A program made the position numbers and the translations under genes. The notes beneath the pieces are model-generated. The model did not search any database. It was not told where the DNA came from and saw only the letters and a program-made list of their open reading frames with translations. Shown one piece after another: positions 7,767 through 15,737 of a stretch of DNA of 64,000 bases; position 1 is the stretch's first letter; every line of letters starts with the position of its first letter. Source of the DNA: Chitinophaga varians (GTDB lineage Bacteria; Bacteroidota; Bacteroidia; Chitinophagales; Chitinophagaceae); NCBI RefSeq assembly GCF_012641275.1, contig NZ_JABAIA010000003.1, forward strand, positions 1,426,001 through 1,490,000, written 5' to 3'.

Positions 7767-7935
7767 CGTCCCAGGGCTGAAGCCCTGGGCTACGATTTGT
7801 TGTTCAGGTTCTTTAGCATTAGGAACTCAATCGTTTATGTTGGATGGCATTTAATGCCTGAGCTTTAAACGAAAGAGCCCAAAATTGAAAGAAACCCAAT
7901 AACTAATCACAGCCCTGGGCTTCAGCCCTGGGACG
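7767..7935. repeat. REPIN/MITE-like palindromic element, copy a
   Basis: Two GC-rich palindromes with the core CCCAGGGCTGAAGCCCTGGG or its inversion (left 7767-7794, right 7911-7935) face each other across ~116 bp. Similarity between the ends continues inward (GGGCTACGATTTGTTGTT against the inverted right end, imperfectly). It lies between the 3' ends of the convergent hydrolase and VOC genes. Related copies are at 33523, 41287 and 61398. No coding sequence is inside. Confidence 0.8.
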
Positions 7936-7948
7936 TTTGCAATGCATA

Positions 7949-8323
7949 TTAATCCGTGACAGATACGTAATATCCGTCCGGATCTCTCAATGAGAATTCA
8001 TTTCTGCCGGAGTTGTTGTTTATATGCGGGGGCTCTTCCACAACGGCTTTCAGTTGTTGTGCTTTCTTCCATGCTTCTTCGAAAGCTGCCACCCGGAAAA
8101 AGAGAATCAATCCGTTGCCTGGTGTCGGGGTTGGATCTGTCATGGTTGGATGTCCGTGTGCGGCCCATTTGTGCAGGCATAACACAACGGTGTCATCTCC
8201 GGGGTCGGCGAGGATTTCGAAGGTGCTGCCGCCATGGCGGCTTTCGCAGCCCAGCAGGTGTTGGTACCACGCGGAGCTTTTCTCCACGTCTTTTACGGCG
8301 ATAATAATTTCAGGTCTTATCAT
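7949..8323 (-). CDS. VOC (glyoxalase/bleomycin-resistance/dioxygenase) family protein
   Basis: 124 residues, the length of one VOC module with two beta-alpha-beta-beta-beta units. VKDVEKSSAWYQHLLG near the N-terminus and FSLRDPDGYYVSVTD at the C-terminus are the typical opening helix and closing strand, the latter supplying a metal-binding position. VOC proteins act as glyoxalases, extradiol dioxygenases or binding proteins. It lies 16 bp downstream of the HxlR regulator on the same strand, so both are probably one operon. Together with the divergent azoreductase this suggests quinone or electrophile detoxification. Confidence 0.87.
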   Translation of the reverse strand: MIRPEIIIAVKDVEKSSAWYQHLLGCESRHGGSTFEILADPGDDTVVLCLHKWAAHGHPTMTDPTPTPGNGLILFFRVAAFEEAWKKAQQLKAVVEEPPHINNNSGRNEFSLRDPDGYYVSVTD

Positions 8324-8339
8324 GGTCAGTTTTTTCCGG

Positions 8340-8687
8340 TCAGATTTCCCGGTTCCGTATTTTTTGTTTGTGCTCCAGTCCCCATTGCACCAATTCCTTC
8401 ATCACGTTTTTCAGCGAGTCTGCATAGTCATTGCGGACATAGAGGATAGTGCCGTCATCCAGTATTTTTCTGCTGACAAGGCCATTCAGTTCCAGGTCTT
8501 TCAATTCGTTGGACAACACCCTGGCGGAGATACCTGATAAGGTCCGTTGCAGTTCATTGAACCGTTTGTCTCCCCCGGTCAGCGCGATAATGATGCGCAC
8601 TTTCCATTTGCCGGCAATAATATACAAGGTGTCTTCCGCTGCGGGGACCATGCTCTGGCATTTTTCTGCGCAAATTATTGTTTCCAT
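8340..8687 (-). CDS. HxlR family winged-helix regulator, probable redox/quinone sensor
   Basis: 115 residues. It has the HxlR winged helix: IIAGKWKVRIIIAL, KRFNELQRTLSGISARVLSNEL and the wing to VRNDYA. Two cysteines lie at the N-terminus, Cys6 and Cys10. In Bacillus subtilis YodB, an HxlR repressor of the azoreductase gene azoR1, Cys6 is the thiol that senses quinones and diamide. The equal position here, plus a divergent azoreductase 130 bp away, supports a YodB-like role; this is inference from family knowledge. It is followed by a VOC gene. Confidence 0.9.
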   Translation of the reverse strand: METIICAEKCQSMVPAAEDTLYIIAGKWKVRIIIALTGGDKRFNELQRTLSGISARVLSNELKDLELNGLVSRKILDDGTILYVRNDYADSLKNVMKELVQWGLEHKQKIRNREI

Positions 8688-8709
8688 ATATCCGGATTTA
8701 CTATCCCGC

Positions 8710-8725
8710 AGGTTAGCACTAACCT
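8710..8725. promoter_or_regulatory. Candidate HxlR operator in divergent intergenic region
   Basis: AGGTTAG-CA-CTAACCT is a perfect inverted repeat with a 2-nt spacer. It is nested in a wider pair, TACTATC (8699-8705) and GATAGTA (8738-8744). It lies between the HxlR start codon and the azoreductase promoter and is the only strong symmetrical site there. Confidence 0.6.
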
Positions 8726-8761
8726 ACAGGTTATGTTGATAGTATAGCTTTTAAAGGCAGG

Positions 8762-8769
8762 TATTTTTG
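8762..8769 (+). promoter_or_regulatory. -7 promoter box for azoreductase gene
   Basis: TATTTTTG is an exact TAnnTTTG match, with a possible TTG -33 element at 8736-8738 (23-nt spacer, at the long end). It covers the alternative TTG start at 8767 and so supports the ATG at 8818. Confidence 0.55.
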
Positions 8770-8817
8770 TACCGCAAAAAAGTTCTTGTTGAACAAAAAT
8801 ATCTAAAAAAACAAATC

Positions 8818-9420
8818 ATGGGAAACATCTTGCATATCATATCCAGTGCACGCGGAGACGCCTCCAATAGCATACTGCTGGGCAACCGCATTGTTGAAAG
8901 GCTGCAACAGCGGAATCCGGACAAGGAAGTAGTGGTTAACAATGTGGCCGGGCAGTCCTGGCAATGGTTGCATAAGGAGTTGGTAGATGCCTACCGTACC
9001 CCTTCCGCGGCGCTTACTTCCGAACAACAGGCATTGCTGGAAGCGTCCGATACGACCATTGCCCAAATGCAGGAGGCTGATATTATTGTGATTGGCGTAC
9101 CGCTTTACAATTTTAATCTGCCTGCGCCGCTCAAAGCATGGGTAGACCACATTGTACGGCCCGGTAAAACGGTGAACTACCAGGACGGAGGGTTTGTCGG
9201 GCAGCTGACCGGCAAAAAGGTGTACCTCGCCATTGCTTCCAATGGCATTTATTCAGAAGGCCCGATGCGCCCGTATGATTTTGCCGAACCATACCTCCGG
9301 TATGTATTGGGTTTTGTAGGCATTACAGATATTACTACCTACCGAATAGAAGGCGCCGGCTTGTCTGCCACCAAAGAAACCGCTGTAGAGAAGGGATTAA
9401 CCAGTGTAGAAGCGATTTAA
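8818..9420 (+). CDS. azoR: FMN-dependent NADH:quinone oxidoreductase / azoreductase
   Basis: 200 residues from the ATG at 8818, the usual AzoR length. The flavodoxin-like fold starts with HIISSARGDASNS, whose serines bind the FMN phosphate, and contains the hallmark VPLYNFNLPAPLKAWVDHIV with the following RPGKTV. AzoR enzymes reduce azo dyes and, physiologically, quinones by two electrons using NADH, limiting redox cycling. It is cytosolic. It is divergent from an HxlR regulator with an N-terminal cysteine pair and a VOC gene, an arrangement consistent with electrophile-inducible expression. The next gene encodes a GbsR/MarR regulator. Confidence 0.92.
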   Translation: MGNILHIISSARGDASNSILLGNRIVERLQQRNPDKEVVVNNVAGQSWQWLHKELVDAYRTPSAALTSEQQALLEASDTTIAQMQEADIIVIGVPLYNFNLPAPLKAWVDHIVRPGKTVNYQDGGFVGQLTGKKVYLAIASNGIYSEGPMRPYDFAEPYLRYVLGFVGITDITTYRIEGAGLSATKETAVEKGLTSVEAI

Positions 9421-9437
9421 TGCCATTATCAGGGAAA

Positions 9438-9473
9438 ATAAAGTTGGTTCTTTATTTGGAGAACCAACTTTAT
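9438..9473. promoter_or_regulatory. Operator O1 of the GbsR/MarR regulator (14-bp inverted repeat, 8-nt spacer)
   Basis: ATAAAGTTGGTTCT (9438-9451) and AGAACCAACTTTAT (9460-9473) are exact reverse complements. The spacer contains TTTG (9455-9458), which sits 20 nt before a CAACTTTG box (9479-9486), a good -33/-7 promoter. A bound repressor would cover the -33 element. A near-identical site precedes the export operon at 9992-10015. Confidence 0.75.
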
Positions 9474-9506
9474 TTTTTCAACTTTGTGTTGACAAAAACA
9501 ACAGCA

Positions 9507-9971
9507 TTGGAAAAATACAGAGACAGGATAGAGAAACTGAGTGTTGCCATGGAAGGCCTTGGCCTTACTCCGGTGGCGGCACGGACATATATTTACCTGT
9601 TACTGTGTGAAGGCCATGAAGCAACGTTTGAACAGATCGTGGAGTATTTTAGGGTCAGCAAAAGTGCGGTGTCCAACGCTATTAAAATGCTGGAATCAGC
9701 GAGGATGATTTCGTCTAAAACCGTGGGTGGGCAAAGAAAACGCTATTTCTCTCCTAATGTGACTTCTATGTTCAATGAAGATACGCTCACCGCGAGGATT
9801 AAAATGTTTTTTGAGATTTTGGATGAAATCAGGTCCATGCGTCAAACTGATGATGAGCTTAACCAGGAGTTAGGGGATGTTTCCCTGCTCTATAAAATGA
9901 TGCTGGTGGAACTGCCGCTCATCCTGGAAAGATGGAAACGCACCATCGCACTTAACAAGGCCCATTCATAA
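9507..9971 (+). CDS. GbsR/MarR family transcriptional regulator
   Basis: About 154 residues if it starts at the TTG at 9507 (EKYRDRIEKLS follows, the usual start of this family). The frame is open back to an ATG at 9420 overlapping the azoR stop, but that lies upstream of the predicted promoter (TTTG-N20-CAACTTTG, ending 9486), so the longer form would only arise by read-through from azoR. The protein has a winged helix: LTPVAARTYIYLLL, EATFEQIVEYFRVSKSAVSN and a GGQRKRYF wing, then a helical dimer region. It probably represses itself and the four-gene export operon that follows. Confidence 0.87.
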   Translation: MEKYRDRIEKLSVAMEGLGLTPVAARTYIYLLLCEGHEATFEQIVEYFRVSKSAVSNAIKMLESARMISSKTVGGQRKRYFSPNVTSMFNEDTLTARIKMFFEILDEIRSMRQTDDELNQELGDVSLLYKMMLVELPLILERWKRTIALNKAHS

Positions 9972-9991
9972 GGGGCTTTTTTTTGCCGCGA

Positions 9992-10015
9992 TTGGTTCTC
10001 TAAGTTCAGAACTAA
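9992..10015. promoter_or_regulatory. Operator O2 before the export operon
   Basis: TTGGTTCT-N8-AGAACTAA repeats the half-sites and the exact 8-nt spacing of the site before the GbsR/MarR gene, with one mismatch in the right arm. It ends 20 bases before the TolC-like start codon, well placed to block transcription of the operon. Confidence 0.72.
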
Positions 10016-10035
10016 AAGAATAATAAACGTTTAAG

Positions 10036-11367
10036 ATGAAAACAGGTATCCTATTACTGTTGCTGGCTATCCCTTTCCGGGTAGCAGACGGACAGACCAT
10101 GCCTGAGAAAGACACCGGTCAACCTACGACTGCCCTGAGTCTGCAACAGTGCCTTGACTATGCCGGCACCCACAACCAGGAACTGCTGAGTAAAGCGCAA
10201 TCCGCCGCTGCCGCGGAAGAAGACCGCAAAGCCGCCACCGCCAAACTTCTCCCGGACGTTTCGGTCACCGCAGCGGTAAACAATTACTGGAAGATTCCCG
10301 TGCAGGTATTTCCCGGTGAGCTGGTCAACCAGCCAGCCGGTACCTTTGTGCCGGTCCGCATGGGCACCCCCTGGATGGGCAACTATGGCGCTGAAGCCAA
10401 TCTGCCACTGGTAGACGTAAAAACCTGGCAGGCCATCAAACTGGCCAGGTTACAACAACAGGCCGGCGCCAGCGAATACCGGTCCTTACAGCGTTCCCTG
10501 CAGAAAAACATATGCATAGCCTATTACAGCACACAACTGCAACAGGATTATCTCACCGTAGCGCAACAGCTGTACAGCAACTATCAGCAGATTCACGACC
10601 TGATCAAACTACAATTTGATAAAGGGCTGACAGATAAAATTGCGTTCAATCAGTCTGCCACATTGCTGAAAAACAGACAGCAGGCGGTACAGCAGGCCGG
10701 CGTTTCACTACAGGAGGCTTACCTCGATCTTAAATTCTGGATGGGCTTTCCGCTGGACAGCCAGTTGACGACCCAGTCCACCAGTCCGTTACTGCCGCTC
10801 GAGATCAACGACTACCGTACTTCACAGTTGCCCGACTATGAAACCGAGCAATTGAAAGTAGCCGTGGCCGCTCAGGAATATCATAACACCCGGGCCAACT
10901 ACTATCCCAGCCTGCATTTTAAGGGTTCTTACCAGCAGCAGGGGTTTGGCGACAAGATGGATTTCATCACCCGTTCGCCCTGGTTTACGGTAGGCTTCGC
11001 GGGCGTAGAACTGCGTTTTCCGTTATCATGGTCTAACTTTTCCGCCAAACCGCGCAGCATGAAAGCACAATGGCTGGCCGCATCCAGCCGTTTTAAACAA
11101 TACGAATCGGAGCAGGAAAAGAAATACCGCCAGGAAAAACTGCTGCTTGAAAAAGCTTCCGGCGACATTCAACTGCAAAAGGAAAATATCGCGCTGGCAC
11201 AGGAAAATGAAGCCCTCAGCAAACAGAAGATCAACAAGGGCATCATCGATATGATACAACTGAAACAGATACAACAGGACCTCTACGACGCACAGGCCAA
11301 ACTTAACGACGCGCGTACAGACTTCTATAAACATTACACTGAACTCAACTATCTGCAACATCAATAA
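10036..11367 (+). CDS. TolC family outer membrane efflux protein
   Basis: 443 residues with an N-terminal signal (MKTGILLLLLAIPFRVADG). It starts the mature domain with LSLQQCLDYAGTHNQELL, the typical OEP opening helix, and shows the internal duplication of long coiled-coil helices (AEEDRKAATAKLLPDVSV and the later ANYYPSLHFKGSY). It forms the outer-membrane channel of a tripartite exporter. First gene of an operon with an HlyD-like adaptor (8-bp gap), an FtsX-like permease and an ATPase. An operator for the preceding GbsR/MarR regulator lies just upstream. Confidence 0.92.
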   Translation: MKTGILLLLLAIPFRVADGQTMPEKDTGQPTTALSLQQCLDYAGTHNQELLSKAQSAAAAEEDRKAATAKLLPDVSVTAAVNNYWKIPVQVFPGELVNQPAGTFVPVRMGTPWMGNYGAEANLPLVDVKTWQAIKLARLQQQAGASEYRSLQRSLQKNICIAYYSTQLQQDYLTVAQQLYSNYQQIHDLIKLQFDKGLTDKIAFNQSATLLKNRQQAVQQAGVSLQEAYLDLKFWMGFPLDSQLTTQSTSPLLPLEINDYRTSQLPDYETEQLKVAVAAQEYHNTRANYYPSLHFKGSYQQQGFGDKMDFITRSPWFTVGFAGVELRFPLSWSNFSAKPRSMKAQWLAASSRFKQYESEQEKKYRQEKLLLEKASGDIQLQKENIALAQENEALSKQKINKGIIDMIQLKQIQQDLYDAQAKLNDARTDFYKHYTELNYLQHQ

Positions 11368-11375
11368 AGATCTGC

Positions 11376-12473
11376 ATGAAAACATTGCTCTCCATCGCAG
11401 GGATGACCTTACTGTTCGCCGCCTGCAAATCTAAAACCGCCAGTTATACTGTGCAATCCCGCACGCTGAATGAAGCAGTATATGCTTCCGGAGAAATCAT
11501 GCCTGAAGCCTACTATTTCCTGAAAGCCAATTCCGCCGACCTGCTGCTCAAAGTAATGGTAAAAGAGGGCGATACCGTGCATCAAAACGAAGTGCTGGCC
11601 GTACTGGGCACTCCCGGTCAACTGGAGCAGGTAGACATACTGCAACGGCAGGTGGCGCTGGCCGGCAGCAATGCGCAGGAACAGTCCGCCGCACTGACAG
11701 AACTCAGGAGCCGCATCGCGCTGGCCAAAACCAAACAGGAACAGGACGCGCTTAACGCTGACAGATATACGGAGCTGGCACGAAGCAAAGCCGTATCCGA
11801 GAAAGACGCCGAACAGGCCCGTGTACAGGCCGCCACCAGCGCCACGGAATATAAAACGCTGCAAGACCAGTACCAGACATTGCAAAGTGATCTTTCCGGC
11901 AAACTGCTGCAGGCACGGCAACAACTGACCGCCACTACACAAAGCCGCGAAGGAAAAGTGCTGAAAAGTCCTGTCAACGGGCGTGTATATAAAGTATACC
12001 TGAAAACAGGCGAACTTGCCCAGCTCAATGCCCCTATCGTCATGGTGGGCCTGCCGGGGCAATTCAAACTGGAACTGCTGGTCGACGAACGCGATATCAG
12101 CAAGATACGGACCGGTCAGAAAGTATACTTTGAAACCGATGTGTACAAGGGCAAACAGTTCGAAGCCACTGTCAACAAGATCATTCCGCTGCTGCAAAAA
12201 GAAAGCCGCAGCTTCCAGGTGGAAGCGGCCGTACAGGATACCGCCCTCTTTTACCCACAATCATCAGTGGAAGCCAACATTCTCATACGGGAACGCATCA
12301 ACGCACTGGTAATACCTTCCGATTATCTGATGAAAGGCGACAGCGTATACCTGCAGCAAGGCAAAGAACTACATAAAACCGCCATTGTCACCGGCATCCG
12401 CAATGGCGACTGGGTAGAAGTAAAATCCGGTCTGAAAGCAGGCGACGTGATCGCCACAAAAGAAGGAAAATGA
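11376..12473 (+). CDS. HlyD/MacA-like periplasmic adaptor lipoprotein
   Basis: 365 residues. The N-terminus MKTLLSIAGMTLLFAACKSK has a lipobox (FAAC, Cys17), so it is probably anchored to the inner membrane by lipid. It contains the biotinyl-lipoyl half domain (DTVHQNEVLAVLGTPG), a long alpha-helical hairpin rich in Gln and Ala (residues ~85-190), the second lipoyl half (LKSPVNGRVYKVYLKTGELA) and beta-barrel/membrane-proximal domains. This is the membrane fusion protein bridging the TolC channel and the ABC permease. Its stop overlaps the permease start by 4 bp (ATGA), showing translational coupling. Confidence 0.9.
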   Translation: MKTLLSIAGMTLLFAACKSKTASYTVQSRTLNEAVYASGEIMPEAYYFLKANSADLLLKVMVKEGDTVHQNEVLAVLGTPGQLEQVDILQRQVALAGSNAQEQSAALTELRSRIALAKTKQEQDALNADRYTELARSKAVSEKDAEQARVQAATSATEYKTLQDQYQTLQSDLSGKLLQARQQLTATTQSREGKVLKSPVNGRVYKVYLKTGELAQLNAPIVMVGLPGQFKLELLVDERDISKIRTGQKVYFETDVYKGKQFEATVNKIIPLLQKESRSFQVEAAVQDTALFYPQSSVEANILIRERINALVIPSDYLMKGDSVYLQQGKELHKTAIVTGIRNGDWVEVKSGLKAGDVIATKEGK

Positions 12474-13732
12474 AAATATTCACCAATATCAAACTGGCAG
12501 CAACCATTGCCTTCACGCACATGCGTGCGCGGTTAAAACAAACGGTGATTGCCACCGCAGGCGTCACCTTTGGTATCACGGTGTTCATTTTTATGGTCAG
12601 CTTTATACAAGGCTCCAATGATTTCGTACAGGCGGTCGCGTTTGAACAATCACCACATCTGCGCCTGTACAACGAGATACAGACCGCCCCTTCCAATATA
12701 CTGGACCGCGCCGAGCCTGGCACCATCAATATGGTCAGCCATGTAAAACCAAAAGACATCCTGCTGAACCTGAAAGACGGGCCGCAGATAGTACAGGCAT
12801 TGCAGCAGGACCCGCGGGTAACCGCGGTTTCCGGGTCCGTCAGCACCCAGGTGTTCTACCGCCTCGGCTCCAGCAGTATCAATGGTACGATCAACGGTAT
12901 CCGTTTTGAACAGGAGAATGCTTTGTTCAACCTGCAGTCTAAACTGGTGGATGGCAGCTTCAGAGAACTGTCTACCCTCCCTAACAGCATCGTGGTGGGC
13001 GTAGGGCTGGCGCGGCGGCTCAATGTAAAAACCGGCGACCGGCTGGAAGTGACGACAGAAAAGGGCAACAACTTTTCCGTGAAGGTAGTGGGCATTTTCA
13101 AGACCGGCCTTACGGACATCGACAAACAGCAGAGTTACGCCAGTCTCAATACCGTCCAGCGTTTCCTCGAAGTGCCGGTTTCCTATATCACCGACATCAA
13201 GATTAAATTACATGATATGGAGCTGGCGCCGGCCATGTCGAAGGAATTACAGGCCAAGTACGGCTTTCACGGCTCGGACTGGAAACAGGACAACTCCGCG
13301 CTGCTGGAAGGCGACGCCCTGCGGAAAATGATCGTTTATGGCGTAGCCACCACCATATTACTGGTAGCGGGTTTTGGCATCTTTAACATTCTTACCATGA
13401 TGATTTATGAGAAGATGAAAGATATTGCCATTCTGAAAGCGATGGGCTTTTCCGATACGGACATCCGGTGGATATTCCTGGTACAGGCGCTTATCATCGG
13501 TATCACCGGTGCGTTAATGGGACTGGTGTTCGGTTTTCTGGCGGCCTATGGTATTTCTAAAATGCCGTATAAAAGCGATGTCATGATCACCCTTGACCAT
13601 CTGCCGGTGAGCTTTAGTGCTGTGTACTATGTTACCGGTTTCACCTTCGGTATTCTCACCACTACCCTTGCCGGTTACCTGCCATCGCGCAAAGCTGCCG
13701 GCGTAGATCCGATCACTATTTTAAGAGGATGA
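12470..13732 (+). CDS. ABC transporter permease, FtsX/MacB type
   Basis: 420 residues. One membrane segment near residues 22-45 is followed by a ~220-residue periplasmic MacB_PCD-like domain, then three C-terminal membrane segments with the FtsX motif around FGIFNILTMMIYEKMKDIAI and KAMGFSDTDIRWIF. The protein ends with the family signature PSRKAAGVDPITILRG. With the separate ATPase it forms a mechanotransmitting ABC exporter of the MacB/LolCDE type, driving substrate through the adaptor and TolC channel. The substrate is unknown. It overlaps the ATPase gene by 4 bp. Confidence 0.92.
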   Translation: MKIFTNIKLAATIAFTHMRARLKQTVIATAGVTFGITVFIFMVSFIQGSNDFVQAVAFEQSPHLRLYNEIQTAPSNILDRAEPGTINMVSHVKPKDILLNLKDGPQIVQALQQDPRVTAVSGSVSTQVFYRLGSSSINGTINGIRFEQENALFNLQSKLVDGSFRELSTLPNSIVVGVGLARRLNVKTGDRLEVTTEKGNNFSVKVVGIFKTGLTDIDKQQSYASLNTVQRFLEVPVSYITDIKIKLHDMELAPAMSKELQAKYGFHGSDWKQDNSALLEGDALRKMIVYGVATTILLVAGFGIFNILTMMIYEKMKDIAILKAMGFSDTDIRWIFLVQALIIGITGALMGLVFGFLAAYGISKMPYKSDVMITLDHLPVSFSAVYYVTGFTFGILTTTLAGYLPSRKAAGVDPITILRG

Positions 13733-14406
13733 CCATGAACCTGATTGAAGTAAGGAACATCAACAAATATTTTTACCAGCCCTCCAAAATGCAGGTGCTG
13801 ACGGACGTCAGTCTGGATATAGAAAAAGGCCATTTTGTCTCCATCACCGGTAAATCGGGCAGCGGCAAATCCACGCTGCTCTATCTGTTGTCCACTATGG
13901 ACACGGCTTTTGAAGGCAGCATCCGTATCAATGGTGAAGAGATGCAAGGCAAACGTAACCGGTGGCTGGCAGACTTCCGCAACCATCATATTGGCTTTGT
14001 ATTCCAGTTCCATTATCTGTTGCCCGAATTCAGTGCGCTCCGCAATGTGATGCTGCCTGCCCTGAAGCTGGCCCGTTATGCTCCTGATGAGATAGAACAC
14101 CGGGCCATGGACCTCTTAAAACTGTTGGGGGTAGACGAGCAAGCCACCAAACGGGCGTCCATGCTTTCCGGCGGTCAGCAGCAAAGAGTGGCCATTGCCC
14201 GGGCATTGATCAACGAACCGCTGATCATTATGGGCGATGAGCCGACAGGCAATCTGGACAGCCAGAATGCCGCCATCGTGTTCGATCTCTTCCGGCAGCT
14301 GTCTTCAGAACGTGGACAAACCATCCTCACCGTTACGCATGATGATGATTTTGCCCGACGTTCTGATAAAATTATTCATTTGGTAGATGGCAAGATTGCC
14401 GATTGA
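13729..14406 (+). CDS. ABC transporter ATP-binding protein, LolD/MacB type
   Basis: 225 residues, cytosolic. Walker A GKSGSGKST (41-49), Q-loop in FVFQFHYLLPEF, signature LSGGQQQR (146-153), Walker B LIIMGDEPTGNLD and the switch His in VTHDDDFA are all intact. The FQFHYLLPEF sequence is characteristic of the MacB/LolD/FtsE group that energises type VII ABC exporters. Start may be the ATG at 13729, overlapping the permease stop, or a second ATG at 13735. It is the last gene of the GbsR-controlled export operon and is followed at once by a convergent acyltransferase. Confidence 0.94.
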   Translation: MTMNLIEVRNINKYFYQPSKMQVLTDVSLDIEKGHFVSITGKSGSGKSTLLYLLSTMDTAFEGSIRINGEEMQGKRNRWLADFRNHHIGFVFQFHYLLPEFSALRNVMLPALKLARYAPDEIEHRAMDLLKLLGVDEQATKRASMLSGGQQQRVAIARALINEPLIIMGDEPTGNLDSQNAAIVFDLFRQLSSERGQTILTVTHDDDFARRSDKIIHLVDGKIAD

Positions 14407-14412
14407 CGCCCG

Positions 14413-15588
14413 TCAGGCCACTTTCTTTTCTAATCCCTGCGCGTTGTAGGCAACGGTTGCCCGTCCCAGCACACGGTCCCGCATCTTCAGCGCCGGCTTC
14501 TCTATCAGGATACGTATCAACCAAGCTGCCAGTATACAGGTAATGGTGCATAACAACATCATCCAGCCGCTGTTTTTGGCGAGGCCGAGCGTCCCTGCCA
14601 GCTCCTGGGTGACATGTATTACGCCTTTGTGGCTCAGGTAAATAGCATAGGACAGTGTGGCAATCAACGTCGTGACACGTGAGTTGATCCGGTACAGCCA
14701 GCAACGCGGGCATACCGCCGCGGCCACTATCAGGCCGTAGCCAACAGACACTAACGGGAAACCATATACGGTCGCTACAGGGGAAAGACTATCTTCCGTT
14801 ATAAACCAGGCGGCGGCCAGCAAGGCCAGCCCTGCCGGGAAAAGCAGGTTGGCATAACGGTTGGCCCACTCCTTCGCCAATGGCCTGAACTGAAAGAGCG
14901 CCGCGATGGACACGCCTGCCAGTAAGCCGTCCAGCCTGTTGTAAACCGGATAATAAATAGCCCGGTACCATACCACCCAAAAGTTGGGACTGTCGCTGAG
15001 CGGCGCCACCTGCTGCGTATATATCCACCAACGACAATAAAAGCCGCCGGCAAAAAGCAGCGGTATCAGCCAGAAAGCCCTGCGGCCGGCTTTTACATAC
15101 AGCAACAGTGCAAGCAGACAGGGAAACACGATATAAAACTGTTCCTCTACGCACAACGACCAGGCATGCGAGAACGTTCCATGTGTTTTGAGATTTAAGC
15201 CGAAGTTCTGCGTGAAAGTGAGAAACTTCCACAAGGGAGGCAGCATTTCTTTCTCCCGGAAAACAGGGAGCAAAACATACAATGCCAGCACCAGCAGGTA
15301 TGGCGGGATGATCCGGAAAAACCGTTTGATATAAAACGGTTTCAGTTTAACCGTCCCCGTGTCTGCCACCTCTCTGAACAGCTGCCCTGCTATGAGATAA
15401 CCGCTGAGCACAAAAAACAGGTCCACGCCTGTCCATCCAAACCGCGCCGGCGTGTCCAGCCATTCCGGATGCGGGAAGATGCGGTAATGATAATAAAAGA
15501 CGAAGAAGATGGCGAATGCGCGCAGGTGATCGAGCGACGCCAGCTTGTGCTGCAACGCATGAACAGCGTTCCTGGGATGGGTGGACAT
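14413..15588 (-). CDS. Acyltransferase 3 family membrane protein (OafA/YrhL-like)
   Basis: 391 residues from the ATG at 15588; an upstream in-frame ATG at 15666 would add a Lys/Phe-rich tail encoded in AT-rich leader sequence. About ten membrane segments are visible. The N-terminal LASLDHLRAFAIFFVFYYHY has the family's Arg and His pair in the first helix, and VDLFFVLSGYLIAG is the second hallmark. These proteins transfer O-acyl groups to extracellular or lipid-linked glycans. It is a single gene, convergent with the ABC ATPase (6-bp gap) and divergent from a LysR gene. Confidence 0.9.
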   Translation of the reverse strand: MSTHPRNAVHALQHKLASLDHLRAFAIFFVFYYHYRIFPHPEWLDTPARFGWTGVDLFFVLSGYLIAGQLFREVADTGTVKLKPFYIKRFFRIIPPYLLVLALYVLLPVFREKEMLPPLWKFLTFTQNFGLNLKTHGTFSHAWSLCVEEQFYIVFPCLLALLLYVKAGRRAFWLIPLLFAGGFYCRWWIYTQQVAPLSDSPNFWVVWYRAIYYPVYNRLDGLLAGVSIAALFQFRPLAKEWANRYANLLFPAGLALLAAAWFITEDSLSPVATVYGFPLVSVGYGLIVAAAVCPRCWLYRINSRVTTLIATLSYAIYLSHKGVIHVTQELAGTLGLAKNSGWMMLLCTITCILAAWLIRILIEKPALKMRDRVLGRATVAYNAQGLEKKVA

Positions 15589-15737
15589 AAAGTTTGTTGG
15601 GAAGATTTTTTTGTGTTTTACAAAAGTAGGAAACGTTTTATTTTTTTTATTTTTTTTCTGCGGCAACTAATCCTGTAACTTGTTATTACAAATACAGCCC
15701 TCAATTTGTAATTCGTCATTCGTAATTGATATACGTT

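Noticed and set aside
9420..9506. ATG at 9420 as start of the GbsR/MarR gene
   Set aside because: It precedes the promoter and operator predicted for this gene and would add residues not typical of the family; possible only on an azoR read-through transcript.
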